64,000 nt of DNA from Marinicella marina (GTDB lineage: Bacteria > Pseudomonadota > Gammaproteobacteria > Xanthomonadales > Marinicellaceae), in contig NZ_JASJNC010000009.1 of the NCBI RefSeq assembly GCF_030065545.1, positions 50,799 through 114,798 of the forward strand, read 5' to 3'. A program made the translations under genes and the position numbers. Numbering within the stretch: the first letter of the stretch is position 1; each line of letters starts with the position of its first letter. Under the pieces are notes generated by a model. The model was given only the letters and a program-made list of their open reading frames with translations. It had not been told where the DNA came from and did not search any database. Below, piece by piece: positions 50,763-59,150 of the stretch.

Positions 50763-52589
50763 TTATTTATTACAAGGAACGGGTTTGGATAATCGAGAGC
50801 CTGTTCTGGCTACCTCACAATTTTTCTCCAATTCCTCTGAGAGGGCAAAACTGAATATTTGTTGGTAGGTTCTTTTTAACATGGAACTGTTCAGTGCTGC
50901 CGTATCAAAGCGCCAGTATTTCATTGCTTTTTCAACTTCTTTCTCAAAAGCGACATGGGTATTGGTGACTGAGTTGAATTTGATGTCATAGGCTTTGCCA
51001 TCATGACGGATTTTAAAGGTAGCGATGACATCTTGTTCCACTTGGTTGTACCAAAAGCTTTGTGGGTACAAAGGCGCCACATAACGTTTGAATTTAGGTG
51101 TGATACTGAGTTGTTTGTCTTGATTGAATGAGTTTAACTCTTTGCTTACTGATGAAGTCAAGGGTGCATTTGATGCGATACTGTTTTCGGCAAATGCGAT
51201 GGCGCCTTGTTGGTCATTGGTGGTTGATTGTTGATTCAGGATAAATGAATCATCCAGTCTGGTTTGTGAATCTATCAATGAAACAGATTCAGCCAGTTGA
51301 TCCATGCTTGGTAATTCTGGCTTTTCATTGTCTTTTAAGTTTAACGCTTCCCATTCACCTAGCTGAGCATCTACCATTTTAGTAATCTCGTTACGCATGG
51401 CCATATCGGAGTTGTCATTGGTGGGTTCAGGCGGCGCTCGATCAATGATGGTTGTGGTGTTATTCACTGGTGCTTTGAGCTGTGGATAGAAAGCATTGTT
51501 GCGTAATAAGGTTCTTGATTGCGTTGATTTGGATTCAGGCTCTGTTGTGTTGGCAGTTAATTCCTTGGTTGAAATGACTGCGCCATCTTTGATGTCACTG
51601 CTGGCATTGAGGGTGGGTTGTAACAATAATACTGAAAATGCGATCAACATCAAAAGCGGAGCAAAAATCATCAATGATGACTGGCTGGATTTGTTTTGTA
51701 ATAAGAATTTCACTCGGGTCAGTAACAAGCCATCGTTGATGCCAAGATGGACGCTGTGCTTAAGTTTTAGTCCATTACTGAATTCTGCAATATTAGTTAA
51801 TGCTTTGGCATAAGTCAGTGTTTCGGTGTCATTGGAAAGCACCATTTGATCACAACACTGTTCTCTGACATGTCTGATGTCATTGTTCATCCATCTGATG
51901 CCTGGGTGGAAGAACAGCAACGTATCAGCACATAACTGAATGATGTTGTGGATGAAGTCATTGCGTTTAAGGTGGCACAATTCGTGCTTTATGATGGCCT
52001 CTAATTGTTCTCTGGGTATTTGGCTGATTAAACTCAAAGGAACCAATACCGTAGGTTTGAGTACTCCGTAGGCTGCGGGAACCAAAACTTGTTGGCTGAT
52101 TTTAAGAGCGGGGATGACAGGTAAATCTAATTTTATCGCAATTCGCTTGATGTAGGATTTTAGCTCGCTTGATAGCAGGGGATCACAGTCGTGCCTGATG
52201 GCTGCTAACTGAAGCCATGACCTGACCAGTCTGATGCTCAAAAATAATACGGTCGCTGCCCAAGCCAATACAAAATAAGGCAGGCTTTGATTGACAAAGT
52301 ACATTCCCAAGCTGCTTAAGCTGAGTTGTTGGTGGGATATGACTGTTGGCGCCAGTACCACCATTCCTGCCGTTGGGTCGGTGGTTGCGGAGAATTGCAG
52401 GGTGTTTATTAAAGGTGTAATCAGTGACAACAGCACCATTCCCATTCCAGTCCAGTATTTGGCCTGTATGGATTGTATGTTACGGGTGATAATCCAATAG
52501 GCGAGGGTAATTAATGTTCCCTGCCATAAGAAGTGAACCAGCGACCATCCAAGGCTTGATATTAAATGCTGTAATTCTGTACCGAACAT
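50763..52589 (-). CDS. M56 (BlaR1-like) membrane peptidase fused to a TonB C-terminal domain
   Basis: 608 residues. The N-terminal half is a BlaR1/MecR1-type M56 peptidase with about four membrane helices and the zinc motif HELCH at 202-206, with EQCCDQMVL downstream. Another helix lies at about 300-320, followed by a long hydrophilic linker. The C-terminal part (about 500-580) is a TonB_C-like domain (APLYPQSFWYNQVEQDVIATFKI, KAMKYWRF). It ends CEVARTGSRLSKPVPCNK. It likely senses an outer or periplasmic signal and cleaves a repressor. It is co-transcribed with blaI, 12 nt upstream. Confidence 0.88.
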   Translation of the reverse strand: MFGTELQHLISSLGWSLVHFLWQGTLITLAYWIITRNIQSIQAKYWTGMGMVLLSLITPLINTLQFSATTDPTAGMVVLAPTVISHQQLSLSSLGMYFVNQSLPYFVLAWAATVLFLSIRLVRSWLQLAAIRHDCDPLLSSELKSYIKRIAIKLDLPVIPALKISQQVLVPAAYGVLKPTVLVPLSLISQIPREQLEAIIKHELCHLKRNDFIHNIIQLCADTLLFFHPGIRWMNNDIRHVREQCCDQMVLSNDTETLTYAKALTNIAEFSNGLKLKHSVHLGINDGLLLTRVKFLLQNKSSQSSLMIFAPLLMLIAFSVLLLQPTLNASSDIKDGAVISTKELTANTTEPESKSTQSRTLLRNNAFYPQLKAPVNNTTTIIDRAPPEPTNDNSDMAMRNEITKMVDAQLGEWEALNLKDNEKPELPSMDQLAESVSLIDSQTRLDDSFILNQQSTTNDQQGAIAFAENSIASNAPLTSSVSKELNSFNQDKQLSITPKFKRYVAPLYPQSFWYNQVEQDVIATFKIRHDGKAYDIKFNSVTNTHVAFEKEVEKAMKYWRFDTAALNSSMLKRTYQQIFSFALSEELEKNCEVARTGSRLSKPVPCNK

Positions 52590-52601
52590 GTTTCTCCTTG
52601 C

Positions 52602-52982
52602 TTATTTATCCTCAACTTTTGCTAATAATGCTTTGATTTCATCAATTTCAGAAGGTTTGGTTTTTTCGTTGCTGCCTAATGCCTGGATAACCAGAGAACT
52701 GATTGAGCCACCAAAGAGTCTGTTTTTCAGGTCGTCTAACATTTGTTTCTGGGTTTCTTTTTTGCTGAGCGTGGGTTCATAAATGTGGGCTTTGTGCTCA
52801 CTGTTGCGGTTGACCAATCCCTTTTGGTGCATCACTTGCAGCATTTTTAAAGTGGTTGTGTAGCTGGTTTTGCCATTTTTAATAATTTCTTCATGTATCT
52901 GTCTGACGGTTGCCGGCGATATGTTCCACATGATATTAAGAATGGCTAATTCTGTTTTAGTAGGTTTTGGTAAGCTGTTCAT
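52602..52982 (-). CDS. BlaI/MecI/CopY-family repressor
   Basis: 126-residue winged-helix repressor: PTKTELAILNIMW at the start, TVRQIHEEI then TSYTTTLKMLQVMHQKGLVNR as the recognition part, and a helical dimerisation tail. In this family the M56 partner triggers repressor cleavage. No beta-lactamase is nearby, so targets other than antibiotic resistance are possible. It starts the two-gene operon with the M56 gene. Confidence 0.92.
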   Translation of the reverse strand: MNSLPKPTKTELAILNIMWNISPATVRQIHEEIIKNGKTSYTTTLKMLQVMHQKGLVNRNSEHKAHIYEPTLSKKETQKQMLDDLKNRLFGGSISSLVIQALGSNEKTKPSEIDEIKALLAKVEDK

Positions 52983-53019
52983 AAATCTCTTGAGTTAGGT
53001 TTAACGAAGTTCCTCGTAT

Positions 53020-53049
53020 ATCATAGCTTATTCCATATGATTTATTCAA
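53020..53049 (-). promoter_or_regulatory. Probable blaI promoter with embedded palindromic operator
   Basis: On the minus strand, TTGAAT (53049-53044) and TATGAT (53025-53020) are 18 nt apart. The -10 hexamer is one half of a perfect inverted repeat ATCATA-N10-TATGAT (53020-53025, 53036-53041), so a repressor bound there would cover the promoter. The start lies about 38 nt downstream. Confidence 0.55.
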
Positions 53050-53101
53050 TCTCTAAAATAATACCGCTTGCTCAAGTTCAGTGATTAAGCTGTGTTTGTG
53101 T

Positions 53102-53797
53102 TTATTTTAAATTGAAAGTCACAGTTTTTAGCTTGGTTTCAATATCAGGTTCTCCGTTAACTTGGTGGAGGGTCCTGACTGGAAAACAGTGCCTGTTCTT
53201 ATCTAACCAAATGTGGGTGCTGCGTTGTCTGCTGGCAGGATACTGTCGTTCAACTCGAAATAACGATTCGTCTTGGTCAAAAACACGAAACTGATAGGCT
53301 TTGGGTTGGCTGGACTTCAAAACATCAATCTCAATGAAACGCTGACCCTGACAGACTAAGGCGCTTATCCAAAGCGGCAACATGTGTGCACTGATGGGTT
53401 TAGTGGTGCTATTAAATGTGAATGGTTTCTTGCCTTTGCCGCTGATGGTATTTAGCTTGGATTCAAAACGATAGGATTTTTTGGCAAAAGCAACTTTTTG
53501 CTTCATGCGGTGAGTGATATCGATGATTTGCTCATTGGCCAGATTAAATTCGGTGGTTTCTTGCCGGTTGAAGCCTGTCAGTGAGGCCAGTCCATTGGTT
53601 CCTTTGGTTATGTCCTTTAAGGTGTATTGATTGTTATCATTGATGCTGAGGGTGGTGGTTTGCTGCGCAGTGGGCTTGTCATCGCGGCTGATTGAATAAG
53701 TGGCCTTAAAAGGCGATAGACTTCCTTCAGCATATGCTGGTGTCAGCCAGCATAAGAGAGATATTTGTAGGGTCATCAACAGTTTAAACATCGTCAA
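53102..53797 (-). CDS. DUF3108 domain protein, secreted
   Basis: 231-residue protein with a signal peptide (hydrophobic to about residue 21, ending YAEG). The rest is a beta-rich DUF3108 domain: SPFKATYSISRD, TGFNRQETTEF, THRMKQKVAFAKKSYRF and FPVRTLHQVNG. Such proteins are probably periplasmic; their role is unknown. It follows purN with a 14-nt overlap. Start could also be ATG 53791. Confidence 0.85.
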   Translation of the reverse strand: MTMFKLLMTLQISLLCWLTPAYAEGSLSPFKATYSISRDDKPTAQQTTTLSINDNNQYTLKDITKGTNGLASLTGFNRQETTEFNLANEQIIDITHRMKQKVAFAKKSYRFESKLNTISGKGKKPFTFNSTTKPISAHMLPLWISALVCQGQRFIEIDVLKSSQPKAYQFRVFDQDESLFRVERQYPASRQRSTHIWLDKNRHCFPVRTLHQVNGEPDIETKLKTVTFNLK

Positions 53798-54398
53798 TGA
53801 GCAAAGGTTTGTTGGTTTTTTTATCGTACATGAATAAGTCGCCGTCTTGCCAGTATAAGTGTTTCTTGGCGATTAGACCCACAACAGTGGTTAAAAGTTT
53901 ATGTTCTTTACTGATTAATTGCTGCGCCAGGGCATCTGCATCGAGGCTCAATTCAACAGCAAGACGTATTTGTGCCAAAATCAAGCCACTGTCTAATTGA
54001 TCATTAACCACATGGACTGTGGCGCCGTGCCATTGGTCTTTATTGAATAGCACTTTTTCGTGGGTATGCAACCCAGGGTATTTAGGCAATAATGAGGGGT
54101 GAATGTTTATGATTTGGCCAGCTGCATCAATGGTTTCATTTGATAAAATGCGCATGAATCCTGCCAAAACAACCAAATCTGCTTTGATTTCATGCAGTAA
54201 TTTCTGTAACTCAAGTTCGGCTCGTTGTTTGTCAGACCAATCAATGAATGTGTTGGTGATGCCATTGATTTGCGCTACCTCTAGTCCTTTGGCCTTGGGG
54301 TTGTTGCTGATAACGTGACAGATTTGGTAGTTGTCTTGGTGCTTAATCAAAGCCTCAAGGTTGCTGCCACGTCCAGAAATTAATACGGCAACTTGCAT
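53784..54398 (-). CDS. purN: Phosphoribosylglycinamide formyltransferase
   Basis: 204-residue GAR transformylase that adds the formyl group in purine synthesis, using formyl-tetrahydrofolate. Motifs: VLISGRGSNLEALI at the N-terminus, LAGFMRILSNETI, the catalytic Asn/His region NIHPSLLPKYPG, and HVVNDQLDSG with the catalytic Asp. ATG 54398 overlaps the purM stop (TAATG) and gives the family N-terminus; 18 codons upstream are not conserved. Confidence 0.96.
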   Translation of the reverse strand: MQVAVLISGRGSNLEALIKHQDNYQICHVISNNPKAKGLEVAQINGITNTFIDWSDKQRAELELQKLLHEIKADLVVLAGFMRILSNETIDAAGQIINIHPSLLPKYPGLHTHEKVLFNKDQWHGATVHVVNDQLDSGLILAQIRLAVELSLDADALAQQLISKEHKLLTTVVGLIAKKHLYWQDGDLFMYDKKTNKPLLIDDV

Positions 54399-55435
54399 TA
54401 AACCAACTGTACGTCTTGCCCTTGATGTTGGATGGTTTTGCCGATGGTCCAAGCATTCAGGCCGGTCGCATTGATGGCTTGAATAACTTTTGATTCGTCT
54501 TCAGCAGCCACTATCAAACATAAACCAATGCCACAATTAAACGTTCTGAGCATCTCTGTTGGGCTGATGTTACCGGTATTTGCCAACCAATCAAACACTG
54601 CTGGTCGGTCCCAACTGTTTTGTTCAACCTCAATGGCCAGCCCTTCTGGGATTACCCTGGAGATGTTTTCCATGATGCCGCCACCTGTGATGTGTGCGAT
54701 GCCGTTGATTTGGTGGCCTTTTTCTAGGATTTCCAAAACCGGTTTGACATAAAGCTGTGTGGGTGCCAAAAGTTTTTTACCTAATGTAGCGCCATCAAAG
54801 TCTTGTTGTAAGTCCACTTGGTTGTCATCAATGATTTTGCGAATCAGAGAGTAGCCATTGGAGTGTGGCCCAGATGATTCAATACCAATGATGCTTTGGC
54901 CCACTCCAATTTGGGAGCCGTCGATGACTTTTGTTTTGTCAACGACACCCACCACAAACCCAGCCAGATCGTAATCATCACCTTCGTACATACCTGGCAT
55001 TTCTGCTGTTTCGCCGCCAATCAGGGCACATCCTGATGTTTTACAACCGGCTGCGATGCCGCCTATCACCTGGGTGGCTTGATCATTATCCAGTTTGCCA
55101 CAGGCATAATAATCCAAGAAGAACAGGGGTTCAGCACCCAAGACAATGATGTCGTTGACACACATTGCAACCAAATCGATACCAATTGTACTGTGGTCAC
55201 CCAATGCGTGGGCGAGTTTTAACTTGGTACCAACGCCATCCGTACCTGAGACCAAAACGGGGTTCTCACAAGCCACTTGCGATAAATCAAACAGGCCACC
55301 AAAACCGCCAAGTGAACCCATGACGCCAGGCCTGTGCGTTGCTTTTACCAGTGGTTTGATGTTTTCAACCAGTTGATTGCCGGCGTCGATATCAACCCCT
55401 GCATCTTTATAAGTGTATGATTTTTGCTCTGACAT
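54398..55435 (-). CDS. purM: Phosphoribosylformylglycinamidine cyclo-ligase
   Basis: 345-residue AIR synthetase of the PurM/ThiL fold, forming aminoimidazole ribotide from FGAM with ATP. Motifs: [12 protein letters not shown] at the N-terminus, [54 protein letters not shown] and THITGGG-like [11 protein letters not shown]. It is co-transcribed with purN and DUF3108 on the minus strand; the DUF2066 gene diverges upstream. Confidence 0.97.
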   Translation of the reverse strand: MSEQKSYTYKDAGVDIDAGNQLVENIKPLVKATHRPGVMGSLGGFGGLFDLSQVACENPVLVSGTDGVGTKLKLAHALGDHSTIGIDLVAMCVNDIIVLGAEPLFFLDYYACGKLDNDQATQVIGGIAAGCKTSGCALIGGETAEMPGMYEGDDYDLAGFVVGVVDKTKVIDGSQIGVGQSIIGIESSGPHSNGYSLIRKIIDDNQVDLQQDFDGATLGKKLLAPTQLYVKPVLEILEKGHQINGIAHITGGGIMENISRVIPEGLAIEVEQNSWDRPAVFDWLANTGNISPTEMLRTFNCGIGLCLIVAAEDESKVIQAINATGLNAWTIGKTIQHQGQDVQLV

Positions 55436-55554
55436 GCTCTGTTTGGTAGATAAATAAAACAGCTGCAGATTTTATGTCATTGCATGGAGGAAGGGTAGAA
55501 AATAGCAAAAATATATTTACTTTCCGTAAATTTAATTCCTTTATAATTGGCAGC

Positions 55555-56577
55555 ATGAAAATATTTGTCATATTGTTATTTTTGGTCAGTTCGAATATTG
55601 ATGCTGCCAATATAGTTACCAATCAGTCTGCCAGCTTGGTAGTTCCCTCTGAACAAACTCTGTGGGAACAACAGCGTCAGGGTCTGATTGCTGTGCTGAG
55701 CATGAAAAGTGGTTTGAGTCAGAGGACCATTCAGGCTGAATATGATGTCAATGAAAATTTCAGAACGGCCATACTCAGAACGTATATGGAACGACTGCCA
55801 GAAAATATGAATGGCGATAAACAATGGCTGAATTTAACCGTTGATGAAATGAAACTGCAACAACTGATGTTGGAGCAACGCATCCCCATTTGGCCCAACA
55901 GGCGAGGTGAAGTGTTTGTTTGGGTGGTCAATGAGTCAAACGATCAATCTTTGCAACATGCTAAGAATGATGCACCAGCGGTTTATTGGTTGTCACGATG
56001 GTTTAAATATTTAGGTATTCCTACTCAGTTTTATGATGCCAGTGCTGATGATTTGCTGAACTTTAAGCCCGAGGATGTTAGGTTTTTAAATCCTGATTTG
56101 ATAGATTTCATTCAGGCCAACAATGAAATCAGCAAAGTATTATTGGTGTTCATTAAAGATACTGGCAATGGCTATTCCTATCGTTACGGTCTGACCGAAA
56201 CAGGTGAACAAGTTGTCATTAAAAATCGTCAATTTATTGATTTATCTGCAGGTATGTTGTCATTGGCGAATGACATCCAAGCTGCCATGGCCGATGATCA
56301 AAGGTTGTTTCCGGATGAGTTCAAGCCAAGTACCGTGTCACTGATCATCAATGACATCAACTCCGCCAATAAGATGCTGGATTTGATCAGTTACTTGGAT
56401 GAGCACCCTTTGATTGATAACTATTTAATCAATCAATCCATAGGCGAGCAAGTGCAACTTATGGCAGAGATAAAAGTTTTGCCTGACACCTTTGTGGCGT
56501 TTGTTGAAAAGGAGGGGGCGTTGATACATCAACCACTTACAATCGGTAGCAGCATATTGTTTAAGATCGCAGAATGA
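55555..56577 (+). CDS. DUF2066 domain protein, secreted
   Basis: About 340-residue protein from ATG 55555, with a signal peptide (hydrophobic to about residue 18, before NIVTN). The DUF2066 domain includes SASLVVPSEQTLWEQQRQGLIAVL and RIPIWPNRRGEVFVWVV. Function unknown. In Xanthomonadales this family also sits divergent to purM and before the CDP-alcohol transferase, PerM and hda, so this is a conserved neighbourhood. The ATG upstream extension of 27 codons is not conserved. Confidence 0.86.
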   Translation: MKIFVILLFLVSSNIDAANIVTNQSASLVVPSEQTLWEQQRQGLIAVLSMKSGLSQRTIQAEYDVNENFRTAILRTYMERLPENMNGDKQWLNLTVDEMKLQQLMLEQRIPIWPNRRGEVFVWVVNESNDQSLQHAKNDAPAVYWLSRWFKYLGIPTQFYDASADDLLNFKPEDVRFLNPDLIDFIQANNEISKVLLVFIKDTGNGYSYRYGLTETGEQVVIKNRQFIDLSAGMLSLANDIQAAMADDQRLFPDEFKPSTVSLIINDINSANKMLDLISYLDEHPLIDNYLINQSIGEQVQLMAEIKVLPDTFVAFVEKEGALIHQPLTIGSSILFKIAE

Positions 56578-57143
56578 GCACATATTTAAGGCAAATTCCC
56601 AACGCCATAACCATTGCACGTATGTTGTCTATGATTCCTCTGGTGTGGCTGATGTGGCACAAAGAGTACAAGGTGGCATTGGTGGTGGCTTTGTTGGCCG
56701 GTGCATCAGATGGATTGGATGGTTTTCTGGCGAAAAAATATAACTGGCAAGGCAGATTGGGCAGTATTTTAGATCCTTTGGCTGATAAGTTGATGATGTT
56801 GTGCTGTTACACTGTTTTTGTTCTTCAAGGTGTGCTGCCAAGCTGGTTGTACTTTATCATTGTCATTCGAGATGTGGTGATTGTTTTGGGCACCACATAT
56901 TATAATTTCCGCATAGGACGCTTGAAAGAAGCCACGCCTTCTTTAGTCAGCAAATGTAATACAGCCCTTCAAATTTTATTGATTCTGGTGTTATTGATTA
57001 CTTTGTCGTCATGGTATGACTTGAGTATCATGCACTGGCCGCTGATGATTGCTGTGGCTTGCTTTAGTTTGATGAGTGGCATGCATTATGTCTGGTTGGG
57101 ATTGAACATGGCCCGTAAAGCTAAAATACATAAGGAGGATTAA
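56574..57143 (+). CDS. CDP-alcohol phosphatidyltransferase family protein
   Basis: 189-residue membrane enzyme with four or five helices. The CDP-alcohol motif is SDGLDGFLAKKYNWQGRLGS followed by ILDPLADK, with the aspartates intact; the usual DG..AR arginine is lysine. It begins RQIPNAITIARM like PgsA, so glycerol-3-phosphate is a likely acceptor and phosphatidylglycerol-phosphate the product. It overlaps DUF2066 by 4 nt. Identity as the essential PgsA rather than a paralogue is not certain. Confidence 0.85.
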   Translation: MSTYLRQIPNAITIARMLSMIPLVWLMWHKEYKVALVVALLAGASDGLDGFLAKKYNWQGRLGSILDPLADKLMMLCCYTVFVLQGVLPSWLYFIIVIRDVVIVLGTTYYNFRIGRLKEATPSLVSKCNTALQILLILVLLITLSSWYDLSIMHWPLMIAVACFSLMSGMHYVWLGLNMARKAKIHKED

Positions 57144-57145
57144 TA

Positions 57146-58279
57146 ATGACTAATCAAATCAATAAACAATGGTACATCTTGGCTCTGGTGATTTTGACCG
57201 GCTATTTGGTGTATTTGTTGTCACCGATTTTGACGCCATTTGCAGTGGGTGCTTTGTTGGCATATCTGTTTGATCCATTGGCTGATAAGTTAGAAGCCTG
57301 GAAAATGAGTCGTTCACTGGCTGTTGCTGTGGTCTTCTTGGTGATAACCATCATAGTGATTGGTATAGCATTGCTGTTGGTGCCCGCGCTGGAACGACAG
57401 ATATCAAGTTTTATAAAAAATCTGCCGCTGTATTTTGAGTGGCTCAGGAACAACATCAATCCATGGCTACAATCTACTTTTGGCATTCAAACAAATTTCT
57501 TTGATATGAGTGAGTTAACTCAGTTAATTAAATCTCATTGGGAGAGTGCAGGTGGCATTGCACAATCGGTTTTATCTTCAGTCACTAAAAGTGGCTTGGT
57601 GATTGTTAATTGGTTCATGAATTTTTTACTGATACCAGTGGTTACTTTCTATCTGTTACGCGACTGGGATATCATCACAGAACGGGTGAGCCAGTTGGTG
57701 CCAAGGCCATACTATAACCGGGTGTCGAATATCAGCAGTGATGCCAATACCGTGCTCAGTTCATTTTTGCGCGGTCAACTCAGTGTGATGTTGGCTTTGG
57801 GTACCATCTACACAGTGGGTTTATGGCTTGTTGGTATTGAATTATCCTTGTTGATTGGCATGGGTGCTGGCATCATTTCATTTGTGCCTTATTTGGGTAC
57901 CATAGTTGGTTTGATTGGCGGTGTGATAGCAGCGGTGGTTCAGTTTGGTGATGTCAATCATGTGGTTTATGTCTTGATTGTTTTTGGTGTGGGACAGCTC
58001 TTGGAAGGTTTTGTGTTGACACCATGGTTGGTCGGTGACCGCATAGGTCTGCATCCAGTGGCGGTGATTTTCGCGGTTTTGGCTGGCGGTCAATTGTTTG
58101 GTTTTGTAGGGGTGTTACTGGGCCTGCCTTTGGCTGCTGTGATTATGGTGTTGTTGCGACATGGTCATGAAAAATACATGGAAAGTAAATTGTATGGCAG
58201 AGAACAAGACTTCAGTCTTACCAGTCAGGCCGATAAAGTGGCAGCCAAAGAAAACAGCGAAGGACCATACAAGTCTTGA
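57146..58279 (+). CDS. AI-2E family transporter (PerM-like)
   Basis: 377-residue inner-membrane protein with about eight helices. Typical PerM/UPF0118 features are LSPILTPFAVGALLAYLFDPLADKLE, FLLIPVVTFYLLRDWD, FLRGQLSVMLALG and the C-terminal GLPLAAVIMVLLRH. The family includes TqsA (autoinducer-2 export) and a Na+/H+ antiporter; the role here is unknown. It starts 2 nt after the CDP-alcohol enzyme and ends 1 nt before hda. Confidence 0.9.
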   Translation: MTNQINKQWYILALVILTGYLVYLLSPILTPFAVGALLAYLFDPLADKLEAWKMSRSLAVAVVFLVITIIVIGIALLLVPALERQISSFIKNLPLYFEWLRNNINPWLQSTFGIQTNFFDMSELTQLIKSHWESAGGIAQSVLSSVTKSGLVIVNWFMNFLLIPVVTFYLLRDWDIITERVSQLVPRPYYNRVSNISSDANTVLSSFLRGQLSVMLALGTIYTVGLWLVGIELSLLIGMGAGIISFVPYLGTIVGLIGGVIAAVVQFGDVNHVVYVLIVFGVGQLLEGFVLTPWLVGDRIGLHPVAVIFAVLAGGQLFGFVGVLLGLPLAAVIMVLLRHGHEKYMESKLYGREQDFSLTSQADKVAAKENSEGPYKS

Positions 58280-58280
58280 T

Positions 58281-58976
58281 ATGACGCAGCAAGCTGCTTT
58301 GCCATTTAAAAATCAATCATTGAATGACTTTGCGCATTTTAGTGGTAATCCTGCTGTGGTAGAGGTGCTCAAGGCTTACCAACAATTGCCACAATTTACT
58401 TACATACATGGACCACAATACAGCGGTAAAACCCATGTGTTGAACGCCATGGAACAATGGCTGACTGAACGATCTGAAGCGGTGTTTTTGGTCCAATCAG
58501 AGAGCTTGATGCAGCTAGATATGTCCATGGCCCTACCTAAAAATGTGAGTTTTGTTTTGATTGAGGACATTGATAAATTGGCTGGTGAGCCAGCTGGGGA
58601 GTTGGCTTTATTTAATTTTTTTAACCATTGTAAAAATTACCGAATCCACTTGCTTATCAGTAGTTGTATTGATGCCAACCACGAGGCTTGGGGTTTGCCT
58701 GATTTGAGTTCACGGCTTAACTCAGGGTTGACTCTGAAATTAAAACCGCTGGCAGGGGAAAAGGCCTTTGAATGCCTGGCTCAACAGTTTAAATTCAATG
58801 GTATTCCGGTGGAAAAAGCCGTTATACAATTTTTACAAACCCATTACAGCAGTGCTTACCCAAAGCTTTATCAGGTTTTTTTGGCACTGGCAGTCTCCTC
58901 TCTACAACAAAAGCGGAAAGTGACTGTACCATTGGTTAAATCTGTCATCGCCCAACAATCTGTCGCTGATTCATAA
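58281..58976 (+). CDS. hda: DnaA regulatory inactivator Hda
   Basis: 231-residue DnaA-like AAA+ protein from ATG 58281 (MTQQAALPFKNQSLNDFAHF). It promotes ATP hydrolysis by DnaA on the sliding clamp and so prevents re-initiation. The N-terminal QAALPF (QLxLPF-like) fits a clamp-binding motif; the P-loop is GPQYSGKTHVL and Walker B is FVLIEDIDKLA. A longer frame opens within the upstream gene in another frame, but its first 40 residues are not Hda-like. Confidence 0.92.
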   Translation: MTQQAALPFKNQSLNDFAHFSGNPAVVEVLKAYQQLPQFTYIHGPQYSGKTHVLNAMEQWLTERSEAVFLVQSESLMQLDMSMALPKNVSFVLIEDIDKLAGEPAGELALFNFFNHCKNYRIHLLISSCIDANHEAWGLPDLSSRLNSGLTLKLKPLAGEKAFECLAQQFKFNGIPVEKAVIQFLQTHYSSAYPKLYQVFLALAVSSLQQKRKVTVPLVKSVIAQQSVADS

Positions 58977-58983
58977 CTGATGC

Positions 58984-59012
58984 TAGACAAAGTCTTCCTC
59001 TTCATAGATAAT
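58984..59012 (+). promoter_or_regulatory. ffs promoter
   Basis: TAGACA (58984-58989), 17 nt, GATAAT (59007-59012). Predicted start is near 59019-59022, exactly where the 4.5S RNA stem begins. Confidence 0.7.
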
Positions 59013-59021
59013 ACCGCCTCG

Positions 59022-59131
59022 GTGACTCTCGTTTGTCACCTTGCAACGAATAGTGGTGAACCCGGTCAGGCCCGGAAGGGAGCAGCCGCAGCCATGATTT
59101 TGTGTGCAAGGACCGGCTGGCGGGAGTCCCT
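59022..59131 (+). ncRNA. ffs: 4.5S signal recognition particle RNA
   Basis: The conserved SRP RNA domain IV core is present: GGTCAGGCCCGGAAGGGAGCAGCC (broken here as GGTCAGGCCCGGAAGG then GAGCAGCC). Terminal stem GACTCTCG (59024-59031) pairs with CGGGAGTC (59121-59128). A promoter sits at the right distance upstream. It binds Ffh to target membrane proteins. It lies between hda and dnaX, a common location. Confidence 0.95.
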
Positions 59132-59150
59132 TTAATCAAACTCATTCCTT

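Noticed and set aside
52602..52982. Beta-lactam resistance locus
   Set aside because: BlaI and an M56 protein are present, but there is no beta-lactamase or penicillin-binding domain nearby, and the M56 protein carries a TonB-like domain instead.
58161..58280. Longer Hda N-terminus overlapping PerM
   Set aside because: The extra 40 residues come from a shifted frame in the PerM C-terminus; the ATG at 58281 restores the family N-terminus.
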